Positions 6,649-13,412 of a DNA stretch of 13,507 nt are shown one piece after another. The stretch's first letter is position 1; the number at the start of each line of letters is the position of its first letter. Under the pieces are notes generated by a model, which saw only the letters and a program-made list of their open reading frames with translations, was not told where the DNA came from and did not search any database. A program made the translations under genes and the position numbers. This stretch comes from an uncultured Caulobacteraceae bacterium (lineage in GTDB: Bacteria > Pseudomonadota > Alphaproteobacteria > Caulobacterales > Caulobacteraceae). The stretch covers positions 1 through 13,507 of the forward strand of contig CAMLKO010000012.1 of NCBI GenBank assembly GCA_946480495.1, in the 5' to 3' direction.

Positions 6649-7148
6649 CCGAGGGCTTCCTCCAGCGTCGCGTAAGGAAAGGCTTCGAGAGCCGAGGTGG
6701 GCGAGGTGTTGAAGACCTCAATCCCGAGCGACGCCAGCAGGGGCCCCTGCGCGTCCAGCACCGCGGCCCAGCGCGCCAGCGCCTTGGCCGAGGGGTTGTT
6801 CAGATGGCCGCCGTGGCGGCCGTGCCAGTGGACGCCGAAGGCCAGCGTCATGTCGTAGCCGACCAGCACCAGGCGCGCGGCCCCGAACTGTACGGCCAGG
6901 TTCACGGCATGGAAGCCGCTGTTGCCGCCCCAGCCAATCTCGCCGGCCTCCTCGACCAGCAGCCTGTCGCAGTGCTGGCGCAGGCGGACCTGATGCACCC
7001 CCCAGGCCTTCGCCGCCCGCACGTCCTGGCTGACCTTCAGCCCGCCGAACTCAGGCACGCCCCTGCGGTGATCCCACCAGGCGCCGTCGCAGGCATAGAG
7101 CGCGTCGGCCCAGGGTGCGCGCCGCACGCTTTCGTTGATGACCAGCAC
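6642..7148 (-). CDS. MptE/DUF115-like Rossmann-fold protein (glycosyltransferase-like), start unclear
   Basis: From the first canonical start (GTG 7148) the protein has 168 residues: VLVINESVRRAPWADALYACD, then GNSGFHAVNLAVQFGAARL followed by VLVGYDM, and a C-terminal HWHGRHGGHLNNP segment. The D/N pairs and 'SG..A...A...GA..I.LvG.D' pattern resemble the MptE-like (DUF115, PF01973) domain, which includes Maf flagellin glycosyltransferases. Its usual GPS nucleotide-binding loop is absent from this frame start but is encoded in frame just upstream (GAGPSAG), so the true product is almost certainly longer. The family assignment rests on motif recall, so treat it as a likely fold, not a proven activity. 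It is coupled to the connector gene by a 7-nt overlap. Confidence 0.65.
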   Translation of the reverse strand: MLVINESVRRAPWADALYACDGAWWDHRRGVPEFGGLKVSQDVRAAKAWGVHQVRLRQHCDRLLVEEAGEIGWGGNSGFHAVNLAVQFGAARLVLVGYDMTLAFGVHWHGRHGGHLNNPSAKALARWAAVLDAQGPLLASLGIEVFNTSPTSALEAFPYATLEEALGC

Positions 7149-7253
7149 CCGGGCGCGACCGCGCGCGGGCTCCAGGTCGACCGCGCCGGCGCTGGGCCCG
7201 GCGCCGACGATTACCGCCGTTTGCCCCCGCCAGTCCGGGAACCAGCCAAAGGG
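7149..7253 (-). other. In-frame 5' extension of the MptE-like gene, overlapping the 75-aa gene
   Basis: In the frame of the gene ending at 6642, these 35 codons are open and read PFGWFPDWRGQTAVIVGAGP, then SAGAV and on to GRAR. This is a strand plus GxGPS loop that the Rossmann protein needs. The frame is open back to a TAA near 7352, but contains no ATG, GTG or TTG. Relative to the 75-residue gene it is the -1 frame. The sequence C CCT TTG at 7253..7247 has the XXXYYYZ pattern in that gene's reading frame. Entry could be by -1 frameshifting, a non-canonical start, or the region may carry a mutation or sequencing error. Confidence 0.5.
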
Positions 7254-7438
7254 GCCTTGGCCGCCTTGTTCTCGGCCGTGGCCGCCGCCTTGTTCGGGTG
7301 CGGGGCCTCGCCCTTCACCTTCACCGCGAGGCCTCGGTCGAGCAGCGATTTAGCCGTGGACGGCGGGGCCTCGAATTCCTGCCCGTCTTCCACGCGTCCA
7401 TAGGACCCGACGAGCGGGCGCAGAGCCTTGAGTTTCAT
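7211..7438 (-). CDS. Small post-capsid protein, uncharacterised
   Basis: This 75-residue protein starts MKLKALRPLVGSYGRVEDGQ and has a compact beta-like N-terminal half (EFEAPPSTAKSLLDRGLAVKV) followed by a flexible Lys/Ala/Gly tail ending GGGKRR. Short proteins with this KALRPLVGSYGRV-type start often sit just after the capsid gene in alphaproteobacterial phages. I know no function for them. AAGGAGGC lies six bases before the ATG, a stronger ribosome binding site than most in the operon. A hairpin lies between that site and the capsid gene. Its 3' end overlaps a second open frame that belongs to the MptE-like protein. Confidence 0.78.
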   Translation of the reverse strand: MKLKALRPLVGSYGRVEDGQEFEAPPSTAKSLLDRGLAVKVKGEAPHPNKAAATAENKAAKAPLAGSRTGGGKRR

Positions 7439-7443
7439 GGGGA

Positions 7444-7451
7444 GCCTCCTT
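7444..7451 (-). promoter_or_regulatory. Ribosome binding site of the 75-aa gene
   Basis: AAGGAGGC on the minus strand, six bases from the ATG, is the closest match to the consensus in this operon. It is exposed just after the end of a stem-loop. Confidence 0.7.
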
Positions 7452-7452
7452 G

Positions 7453-7481
7453 CGAAGCCGTCGCCCGCGGCGGCGGCTTCG
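7453..7481 (-). other. Long hairpin before the 75-aa gene
   Basis: Arms of 13 bases (CGAAGCCGCCGCC against GGCGACGGCTTCG, as the mRNA reads) enclose a 3-base loop, with one mismatch on the mRNA strand. It is adjacent to the terminator-like hairpin and directly upstream of a ribosome binding site. It may insulate the capsid message or regulate translation of the next gene. Confidence 0.5.
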
Positions 7482-7486
7482 GAAGA

Positions 7487-7514
7487 AGGCCCCGGCCCAT
7501 CAGGGCCGGGACCC
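7487..7514 (-). terminator. Terminator-like hairpin after the capsid gene
   Basis: The mRNA strand can fold into a stem of twelve pairs (eight perfect, CCCGGCCC/GGGCCGGG, extended by two G-C pairs and two wobbles) with loop TGAT, followed by TTCTT. The U-tract is weak, so partial termination or a stability element is more likely than full stop. It begins 22 bases after the capsid stop codon. Confidence 0.45.
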
Positions 7515-7536
7515 GAAAGCTTCCGGACGACGCCGA

Positions 7537-8724
7537 TCAGACGTTGCCGAAGTCACCGTAGGTAAAGGCCTCGCCGCGGAAGATGGCGAGCGCCAGCCGC
7601 TCTTCGGCGAGGAGCGTGACCATGTTCTTGACGAAGTTGTCGCCGTCCTCGTCGGAGATCATCACCGCCGCGTCTTCACGGTCGAAGATCTGCGCGCCCA
7701 ACTGGAAGGCGCCGGCCAGGAACTTGTCGACAGAGATCGCCTGCGTCGCCACGACCGGCACGCCCCAGAGTGTCGGCTGGATGACGCCCTGCGGATTGCC
7801 GATTATGTAGCGGCCCTGGCTGTCCTTCTCGGTCTCGATCCGCGCCCAGTCGGTCGGGTGCATCACGACGCCCGTGGCCGGATACTCGGCGAGGGCGGCC
7901 TGCAGAAGCGCAAGCCGCACCTTGTCGATCATGGTCTCATCGGACACCGCGAACGGCGCCGAATAGGCCGTGGCGGCCGTGATCAGACCCTCCAGGTTTT
8001 CACCCGTCCCGTCGCCGTTGAGCAGCTGCTGTTCTTCGGCGTAGCGCAGGCCGTAGATCAGGCGCCCGTCGATGGTCGATTGCAGCATCGGCACATCGGC
8101 CAGGATCTGCTTGGAGGCCTTCATCCAGTGCGCGATCGTGGTCACGTTCTGGGTCACCGACTCGAACGTGATCTCGCTCTGGGGCTTCAGCGTGCCTTCC
8201 GAGACGACGTCGGCGTTGTTGGTGAAGCCGAGCTCGCGATAGTAGGTGATCGACTGCGCGCTGGTGCGGCCCTGGGTCAGCAGGTCGCGGACCGTCATCC
8301 GCCGCTGGGGCAGCGGAATGATGCCCTGGATGCGCTGGTCCTGCAGCACAGGCCCGGCCGAAGCGGTCGCCGAGGTGATGTCGGCGTGCATGCCGGTCAC
8401 ATCGATGGCCACCCGGCCCATCCGCGAGCCGCGGCGCGCCGCGAACGACTGGAAGGCGTCGCCCTCGACGACCTGCTGGCCGATGGTCTTCCGGGCCTCG
8501 GGGGCATTGGAGCCGCGACGAGCGAGCTTTTGTTCGGCCTCGTCGAGGCGCGACTTCAGCTCGTTCATGCTGGTCAGCGCGGTATCGGCCTTCGACTTGG
8601 CCTCCTCGCTGACCGTCTGGCCGGCCTCGTACTTGGTCTTCAGATCCTCCGCGAGGGTCTTGACCTCGTCGGTGGCGGTTTTCAGTTCAGCAGCAAGCTG
8701 CTTCAGGTCGGGATTGTCCGACAT
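7537..8724 (-). CDS. HK97-like major capsid protein
   Basis: The 395-residue protein matches HK97 gp5 closely in remembered sequence: IQGIIPLPQRRMTVRDLLTQ, then TNNADVVSEGTLKP, then LLNGDGTGENLEGL, and DNFVKNMVTLLAEERLALA. Residues 3-70 form a coiled-coil delta-like scaffold domain. The E-loop lies near 165-195, and the P and A domains follow. The three residues of HK97 crosslinking are present: Lys180, Asn367 and Glu374, each shifted by exactly 11 from Lys169, Asn356 and Glu363. The residue at the HK97 cleavage position is Ala114 rather than Lys103, so the maturation site may differ. The ATG at 8724 follows CATCTGAAAGG and starts 30 bases after the protease stop. High expression is likely from its own ribosome binding site and downstream hairpins. 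Confidence 0.95.
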   Translation of the reverse strand: MSDNPDLKQLAAELKTATDEVKTLAEDLKTKYEAGQTVSEEAKSKADTALTSMNELKSRLDEAEQKLARRGSNAPEARKTIGQQVVEGDAFQSFAARRGSRMGRVAIDVTGMHADITSATASAGPVLQDQRIQGIIPLPQRRMTVRDLLTQGRTSAQSITYYRELGFTNNADVVSEGTLKPQSEITFESVTQNVTTIAHWMKASKQILADVPMLQSTIDGRLIYGLRYAEEQQLLNGDGTGENLEGLITAATAYSAPFAVSDETMIDKVRLALLQAALAEYPATGVVMHPTDWARIETEKDSQGRYIIGNPQGVIQPTLWGVPVVATQAISVDKFLAGAFQLGAQIFDREDAAVMISDEDGDNFVKNMVTLLAEERLALAIFRGEAFTYGDFGNV

Positions 8725-8731
8725 GGCGATG

Positions 8732-8742
8732 CCTTTCAGATG
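8732..8742 (-). promoter_or_regulatory. Capsid gene initiation leader
   Basis: CATCTGAAAGG precedes the capsid ATG by seven bases. The identical 11 bases precede the protease gene, indicating a shared initiation signal rather than chance. Confidence 0.6.
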
Positions 8743-8754
8743 AAGGAATGTGAG

Positions 8755-9837
8755 TTAGAGCCGTAGCGCGGAGAAGCCGGCCACGGCCTCGCGGAGGGCC
8801 GCCAGGCCTTCCGCATCGGCGCTCATCTCGTCCTCGGGCTCACCCCGACGGAAGGCCCCCTTGCCGTGGGAGACGAAATCCACGGCCAGGGTTTTGGGGA
8901 AGCCTGCATCGCGCAGGACCTCCTCGACGACGGCGAGTGAGGGGTTATCCCCCATCGCAAAAGCTTGGCGCGAGCGTTGCGCGGCGCGCGGGCCCGGCTG
9001 CGCGCCCAGGCGCTGCAGGGTGTCCTCCAGCGTCCCGATGCGGTCGGCCATGTTCCGGTCGATCAGCGCCTTGCCGACGAACGTGCGGCCCTGCCCCATG
9101 CGCTCCTCGACATCGGCGGCGGTGACGCCCCGTCCGGCGGCGACATCGGCGACGAAGGCGCGATAGGTCGCGTCGACGCGGTCCTGGGCGGCTTGGCGGG
9201 CCTCCTCGCTCAGCGGCAGGAAGTTGGCCATCTCGGCCTTGTTGGCGCCAGCCTTGATCAGCGTCGGCTTGACGCCGTCGGCGGCCAGCTTCTGCGAAAT
9301 GTCCTCGTGAATCGAATAGACACCGATCGAGCCGGCCTGCGCGCCGGGCGTCAGCACGATCTCATCGGCCTGGGCGGCGACCCAGTAGGCCCCCGAGGCC
9401 GCCAGGCTGTTGACCTGCGCGATGATCGGCTTCGCGCCTCGCGCGCTGCGAACCTTCGCGGCCAACGCCTCGAGCCCGTCAGGGCTCCCGCCGGGACTGT
9501 GGATGTCCATGACGATGGCCTTGACCATGTCGTCGGCGACCATGGCGTCGAACCGCGCGCCGAACTCATCGGCCGAGACCCCGCCGCTCGTCGAGGCGTT
9601 CTGGACAAGGCCCGCGCGCTGAGAGATCACGCCGACCAGCGGCATCACCGCCACGTCGCCCTCGCGTCGGGCGACGGCGGCCGTGCGCCTGCCATCGATC
9701 CGGGTTTCGATCTCGCCTTCCGTCAATTCACCGCCGCGAGCCTTGAAGATCAGGAAGTCGGCGATCGCGGACAGCTTCTCGGGCTGCATGGCCCAGGCCT
9801 CGCCGGCGAACGCCGAGATCAGATGCAGGTAGCGCAT
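8755..9837 (-). CDS. S49-family (SppA/lambda C-like) head protease
   Basis: The 360-residue protein shows an S49 core: MDIHSPGG (oxyanion strand) at about 110-117, then SLAASGAYWVAAQAD with the probable nucleophile Ser148. GSIGVYS sits at 169-175, and KAGANKAEM has the probable catalytic Lys200. Ser148 to Lys200 spacing (52) equals that of Bacillus SppA (147 to 199). Phage members of the family trim scaffold and capsid during head maturation. The N-terminus (about 60 residues) and the C-terminus after about 270 look non-catalytic, and the C-terminal end could bind capsid or scaffold. The ATG at 9837 has AAAGGA seven bases upstream. It is placed directly before the capsid gene, as expected for a prohead protease. 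Confidence 0.88.
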   Translation of the reverse strand: MRYLHLISAFAGEAWAMQPEKLSAIADFLIFKARGGELTEGEIETRIDGRRTAAVARREGDVAVMPLVGVISQRAGLVQNASTSGGVSADEFGARFDAMVADDMVKAIVMDIHSPGGSPDGLEALAAKVRSARGAKPIIAQVNSLAASGAYWVAAQADEIVLTPGAQAGSIGVYSIHEDISQKLAADGVKPTLIKAGANKAEMANFLPLSEEARQAAQDRVDATYRAFVADVAAGRGVTAADVEERMGQGRTFVGKALIDRNMADRIGTLEDTLQRLGAQPGPRAAQRSRQAFAMGDNPSLAVVEEVLRDAGFPKTLAVDFVSHGKGAFRRGEPEDEMSADAEGLAALREAVAGFSALRL

Positions 9838-9845
9838 GGCGCGTT

Positions 9846-9856
9846 CCTTTCAGATG
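9846..9856 (-). promoter_or_regulatory. Protease gene initiation leader
   Basis: CATCTGAAAGG (the same as before the capsid gene) precedes AACGCGCC and the ATG. It fixes the start at 9837. Confidence 0.55.
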
Positions 9857-9889
9857 AGGTCCGGACGGACGTACTTCCGCTGTAAGATC

Positions 9890-9907
9890 GGGCGCTTTTC
9901 AGCGCCC
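9890..9907 (-). other. Perfect 7-bp hairpin with GAAA tetraloop
   Basis: On the mRNA the arms GGGCGCT and AGCGCCC enclose GAAA, a GNRA-type loop. It lies in the portal-protease gap. No U-tract follows, so it is not a classic terminator. Confidence 0.5.
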
Positions 9908-9924
9908 CGCGCACCAGCGGTTGA

Positions 9925-9940
9925 CCCCTCCTCCGAGGGG
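9925..9940 (-). other. Second hairpin of the portal-protease gap
   Basis: CCCCTC and GAGGGG (6 bp) enclose GGAG on the mRNA strand. Together with the GAAA hairpin 17 bases downstream it makes a two-hairpin leader in the 172-nt gap. The rest of the gap shows no convincing gene or promoter. Confidence 0.45.
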
Positions 9941-10009
9941 CAGCATGCGTCGGTTTTTACCCAGCCAGGTCCCGTCTCTGCCGCTGGGAGGAGTGTGCGC
10001 GCTACGTGC

Positions 10010-11248
10010 TCAGGGTACGGGTTCGCCCGCCGCCGGCTGGGTCTTCACCTGCCCGGCTCGGGCAATCGGAACGAGGGTCGAATTGACGAACAGGGTGTCG
10101 CCCCCATCGACGGCGGGCAGGTTCTCCAGCCGCCGCCATTCGTTGGGCTTCAAGGCGCCGTTCTGCACCATCTTCGACAGGAACTCCGCGCGCGCCTGGC
10201 TGTCGGCGCGCAGCAGGCCCTCGACGGTGAACTCGGCATAGACGCCGGCCGCCCGGTCGGCGGGGGTCAGCAGCTGCTTCTTGATCGCCTGCTCGATGCG
10301 CGTCAGGTACGGCCGCAGCGAGAAGGTCAGGAACCCGATCATCTGCTGTTCGAGGCCCGTGCCCCAGCTGGTCGATTTGTCGGTGTGGCCGACCATGAAC
10401 GGCGGCACCCGGAACCAGCGGCAGATTTCCTCGACATGAAAGGCCCGGCTTTCCAGTAGCTGCGCATCGTCGGGGTTAAAGCTGAGCGTCACCGGCTTCA
10501 TCCCGGCCTCGAGCACCATCACCTTGCCGGCGTTGCTCGACCCGGCGAACTTCTTGAACAGCTCCATCAGTTGGGTGCGCTGTTCGGGCTTCAGCTGCGC
10601 CTGACCGGAATCGATGATCAGCGGTTGCTGCAGGCCGTTGGCCATGATCTTCGCCGCCGCCTCGTCGGTCGCCAGCGCCAGGCCGAGCGTCTCGCGGGCG
10701 TAGGACACCGGCGACAGGCCCATGTCGCCGCCGACGCCGAAGCCCTTTACATGGAAGACCTTGTCTTCCGGCAGCTCGCGCGCCGAGGCGGCCTTGTCGT
10801 CGGTGCGGAAGTACCGGTTGCCGTATTCGTCGCGCTTGACGGTAGTCAGGTCGCTGCGCAGCGGCGTCACCGCGATCAGGCGACCGCGACTATCGACCTC
10901 CTTCTCGGCGTAGCCGTTGCCCCACAGGCCGAGGCTGGCGACATCGCCCTCCCAGAATTCAGCCGCCGTCTGGTCCGCGTTGGGGCTGTCGTGCAGCAGC
11001 CCATAGAGCGGATGATCGGAAATGGCCTCGCGGTCACCGTTCTCGGCCTTGCGATAGATCGCGAGCGGCAAGGTGCCGATGGTTTCCGCCAGCAGGCGGA
11101 TGCAGGCCCAGGCGGTGGCGAGCTGCAGGGCGGTATCCGGCGTCACGGACTTACCGGCCGCGCTGCCGGATTCGAGCACCCAGCCTTGCGGGTCGGTCGT
11201 CGACAGCTTGACGCGCCGGCGACCGAACCATCCGTCGAACAGGCTCAT
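10010..11248 (-). CDS. HK97-family portal protein
   Basis: The 412-residue protein forms the dodecameric DNA channel. Family landmarks include ALQLATAWACIRLLAETIGTL at about 40-60, then LPLAIYRK, GFGVGGDMGLSPVSYARETL near 170-189, and RWFRVPPFMVGHTDKSTSWG, then LEQQMIGFLTFSLRPYLTRI near the C-terminal third. A basic N-terminus (GWFGRRRVK) and a Pro/Ala tail are usual. The ATG at 11248 overlaps the large terminase stop as ATGA, with a weak GGTGG upstream, so coupling probably drives its translation. Its stop is followed by the 172-nt hairpin-bearing gap, the longest untranslated stretch between genes here. Confidence 0.93.
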   Translation of the reverse strand: MSLFDGWFGRRRVKLSTTDPQGWVLESGSAAGKSVTPDTALQLATAWACIRLLAETIGTLPLAIYRKAENGDREAISDHPLYGLLHDSPNADQTAAEFWEGDVASLGLWGNGYAEKEVDSRGRLIAVTPLRSDLTTVKRDEYGNRYFRTDDKAASARELPEDKVFHVKGFGVGGDMGLSPVSYARETLGLALATDEAAAKIMANGLQQPLIIDSGQAQLKPEQRTQLMELFKKFAGSSNAGKVMVLEAGMKPVTLSFNPDDAQLLESRAFHVEEICRWFRVPPFMVGHTDKSTSWGTGLEQQMIGFLTFSLRPYLTRIEQAIKKQLLTPADRAAGVYAEFTVEGLLRADSQARAEFLSKMVQNGALKPNEWRRLENLPAVDGGDTLFVNSTLVPIARAGQVKTQPAAGEPVP

Positions 11249-12978
11249 GCCACCATCACCGCGTTGGCGATGAAATCCGACAGATCGCGCATCGTCGCCT
11301 CCGGGTTGCGGCTCATCAGCTCGACGGCGTTGAAGCTCGCGATCAGGGGGTCGATCTTGGCCTTGCCGGCGGTCTCCTTGGTGATCAGCACGGCGTTACC
11401 CCTCTGCTCGGCCTTGGCGTTGCCGACGCACCAGGCCATCAGCCGGGAGCCCTGGTGGCGCAGCGTGCCGTCCTTCAGCTTGCGTTCCGCGCCCCACACC
11501 GAGCGCGAGAGCCGGAAGCCCTGGCTGATGGCGGCCAGCTGGTCGTCGCTGACGCCGCGCGCCACCAGTTCGTCGACCAGCGCGGCGACGCCCTGCGGAT
11601 CGAGGCCGACGGCGTATTTCTCGGGCAGCAGGTCCGCCTTCAGCAGCTGCTCGACGATGTCGGCGACCTCTTCGATGTCCTGCGTCGGCGACTTGCAGAA
11701 GACGAGGTCGCCGTCCTTCTCGAAGTCGGTGAGCCGCTCGGCGATGTCCTTGCGCAGCTCGAGCACGTCGCTCTGCACCCAGGCCCGGTTCCAGAGCAGC
11801 CAGCCCTTGCCGTCCTTGCGCCGCCCGATCACCGCCAGCCCGAGCAGGTCGTCCAGCCCGCCGCCGTCGATCCCGACAACCACCACCTCGCAGCGGCGCA
11901 TCAGGTCCTTCAGGCTCAGCGCCTTCTCGGCCGCCCCCAGCCAGTAGTCAGCGCCCCGCCAGCGGTCGACGTGCAGCGCCATGCCGATCTCGACATTGAG
12001 GTGCTGCGAGGCCCAGCGCCGGACCTCTTCCTCGCCCTTCTCGCGGGCCTTTTCGAAGTCGTCCAGCAGGCGCTCGATGTCGATCGAGCGGTTGATGTTC
12101 GGCGTCACCATCGGCCAGTTGGCCGGGTTGGCCCACGGCTTGGCCGGGTCGGTCTGCATCGTCTCCGGGAACTCGTAGAGCACCGGCAGCATGCGGACCC
12201 GCTTGGTGATCCGACCGTCCCGCACCCCGCGCGCGTATTGCAGCTCCTGGCGGAAGACGCCGGCCGGCGGCATGTCGCTTTGCGTCGTGATCACCAGCAG
12301 CAGCGACTCCGGGTTGGCCATCAGGCCGCCGCGGATCTGGCCCAGCACCCGGCTGGCGTAGCTGAAGCCCGACATCAGGTGCAGCTCGTCGAGCAGCACC
12401 ATTACCGGCTTCGAGCCGGTCATCACCTTAGGGTCGAAGGTCTTGATCTTCAGCCGGGCCTTGTTCTTCCGGTCGAGGATGGTCTTGACGTGTTCCTGAA
12501 TGAGGAACCGTTTCTGCAGGTAGCCTTCCTCGTCGGCCTCGATCATCCCGGCCGCCTGCGAGAAGGCCAGGTCGGCGATCTCCTGCGTCGGCCCGACCAG
12601 CAGGAACTCGGCGCGCGGGCGCTGGTTCATGAGCAGCGCCGTCAGCATGATCCCGGCGCCGCCGGTCGTCTTGGAATTCTTCTTCGGGACCAGCGCCAGG
12701 ATCTCGGCGACGTGGCGCATGCCGGTCTCGGCGTCGAGCGATCCGAACGCGGCGCGGACGATGTCGCGGAACCAGTCGCCGGCCGCCTCGGCCATCGTCG
12801 GCTGGCCGACCACGTCGGGAAGCCGCAGCCGGTTGAAGATCCCGACCGCACGGTCCGCCTCGTTCGCATCCAGCGGCAGGTCGGGGACCAGGGAGCGCCC
12901 GGCCTTCAGGCGCTCGACCCAGTCGAGGCAGGCGAACGTCCAGCCCGCCTCGGCTAGTGGGTCAGCAGGTTCCCCCAT
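11245..12978 (-). CDS. terL: Large terminase subunit, HK97 type
   Basis: This 577-residue motor-nuclease drives DNA packaging. The ATPase half has the deviant Walker A VPKKNSKTTG (97-106), Walker B VMVLLDE (192-198) and coupling motif TTQSD (231-235). The nuclease half has acidic residues at Asp371 (GIDGG), Asp460 (GLDPQG) and probably Asp543 (KIDPL). Length and motif order fit Terminase_1-type enzymes. The ATG at 12978 has GAGGGG five bases upstream and overlaps the small terminase by 25 nt. It ends in an ATGA junction with the portal gene. No intein or truncation is seen. Confidence 0.95.
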   Translation of the reverse strand: MGEPADPLAEAGWTFACLDWVERLKAGRSLVPDLPLDANEADRAVGIFNRLRLPDVVGQPTMAEAAGDWFRDIVRAAFGSLDAETGMRHVAEILALVPKKNSKTTGGAGIMLTALLMNQRPRAEFLLVGPTQEIADLAFSQAAGMIEADEEGYLQKRFLIQEHVKTILDRKNKARLKIKTFDPKVMTGSKPVMVLLDELHLMSGFSYASRVLGQIRGGLMANPESLLLVITTQSDMPPAGVFRQELQYARGVRDGRITKRVRMLPVLYEFPETMQTDPAKPWANPANWPMVTPNINRSIDIERLLDDFEKAREKGEEEVRRWASQHLNVEIGMALHVDRWRGADYWLGAAEKALSLKDLMRRCEVVVVGIDGGGLDDLLGLAVIGRRKDGKGWLLWNRAWVQSDVLELRKDIAERLTDFEKDGDLVFCKSPTQDIEEVADIVEQLLKADLLPEKYAVGLDPQGVAALVDELVARGVSDDQLAAISQGFRLSRSVWGAERKLKDGTLRHQGSRLMAWCVGNAKAEQRGNAVLITKETAGKAKIDPLIASFNAVELMSRNPEATMRDLSDFIANAVMVA

Positions 12979-13412
12979 CCGGTCCCCTCATGCGCCGTCT
13001 TGGCGTCGCGGTCGGCGGCGGCCTTCTTGCCGAGCGCCTCTTCCTTCGCCGGCTTCTCCACCGGTTTCGCCTTCAGGGGCACGTTGCCCTCGCCGCGCTC
13101 GAACTCCTCGCGGATGAAGCGCGCCGCCCCGGCGTTGCCGGCCAGCGCCTTCTGGTACATCGCCTCGACGACCATCTGGCGGGCCAGCACCCGGCCCTCG
13201 TCGAGCTCCCGAAAATAATACTTGCGCAGCGTCGGCTCGCTCAGCCCCGTCCGCAGCGCCACCTCCTCGACCGTGGACCCCGACGCCCGCAAAACCGCAA
13301 CACTTTCAGCCACTTGCTTATTCCGCTTGTGCCTCTTCCGCCCACGCGGGTCCCTCGGAGGCGTCCAAGGATCACCCAGCAAGTCCTTCGCCCCCGAATC
13401 TTCGTCCGCCAT
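12954..13412 (-). CDS. terS: Small terminase subunit, DNA-recognition HTH protein
   Basis: The 152-residue protein has a basic N-terminal segment (RGRKRHKRNKQ, 24-33) and a helix-turn-helix at about 46-70 (VEEVALRTGLSEPTLRKYYF). A helical oligomerisation region (VVEAMYQKALAGNAGAARFI) and a Lys/Glu-rich C-terminal tail that could contact the large subunit follow. It would bind the packaging initiation site. ATG at 13412 is preferred over the TTG immediately before it. AGGGA lies about 11 bases upstream. It overlaps the large terminase gene, as is common for this pair. Confidence 0.85.
   Translation of the reverse strand: MADEDSGAKDLLGDPWTPPRDPRGRKRHKRNKQVAESVAVLRASGSTVEEVALRTGLSEPTLRKYYFRELDEGRVLARQMVVEAMYQKALAGNAGAARFIREEFERGEGNVPLKAKPVEKPAKEEALGKKAAADRDAKTAHEGTGWGNLLTH

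Noticed and set aside
9899..9946. 15-codon leader peptide gene
   Set aside because: No ribosome binding site and no regulatory codon run, so I note it as a possibility only, not as a gene.
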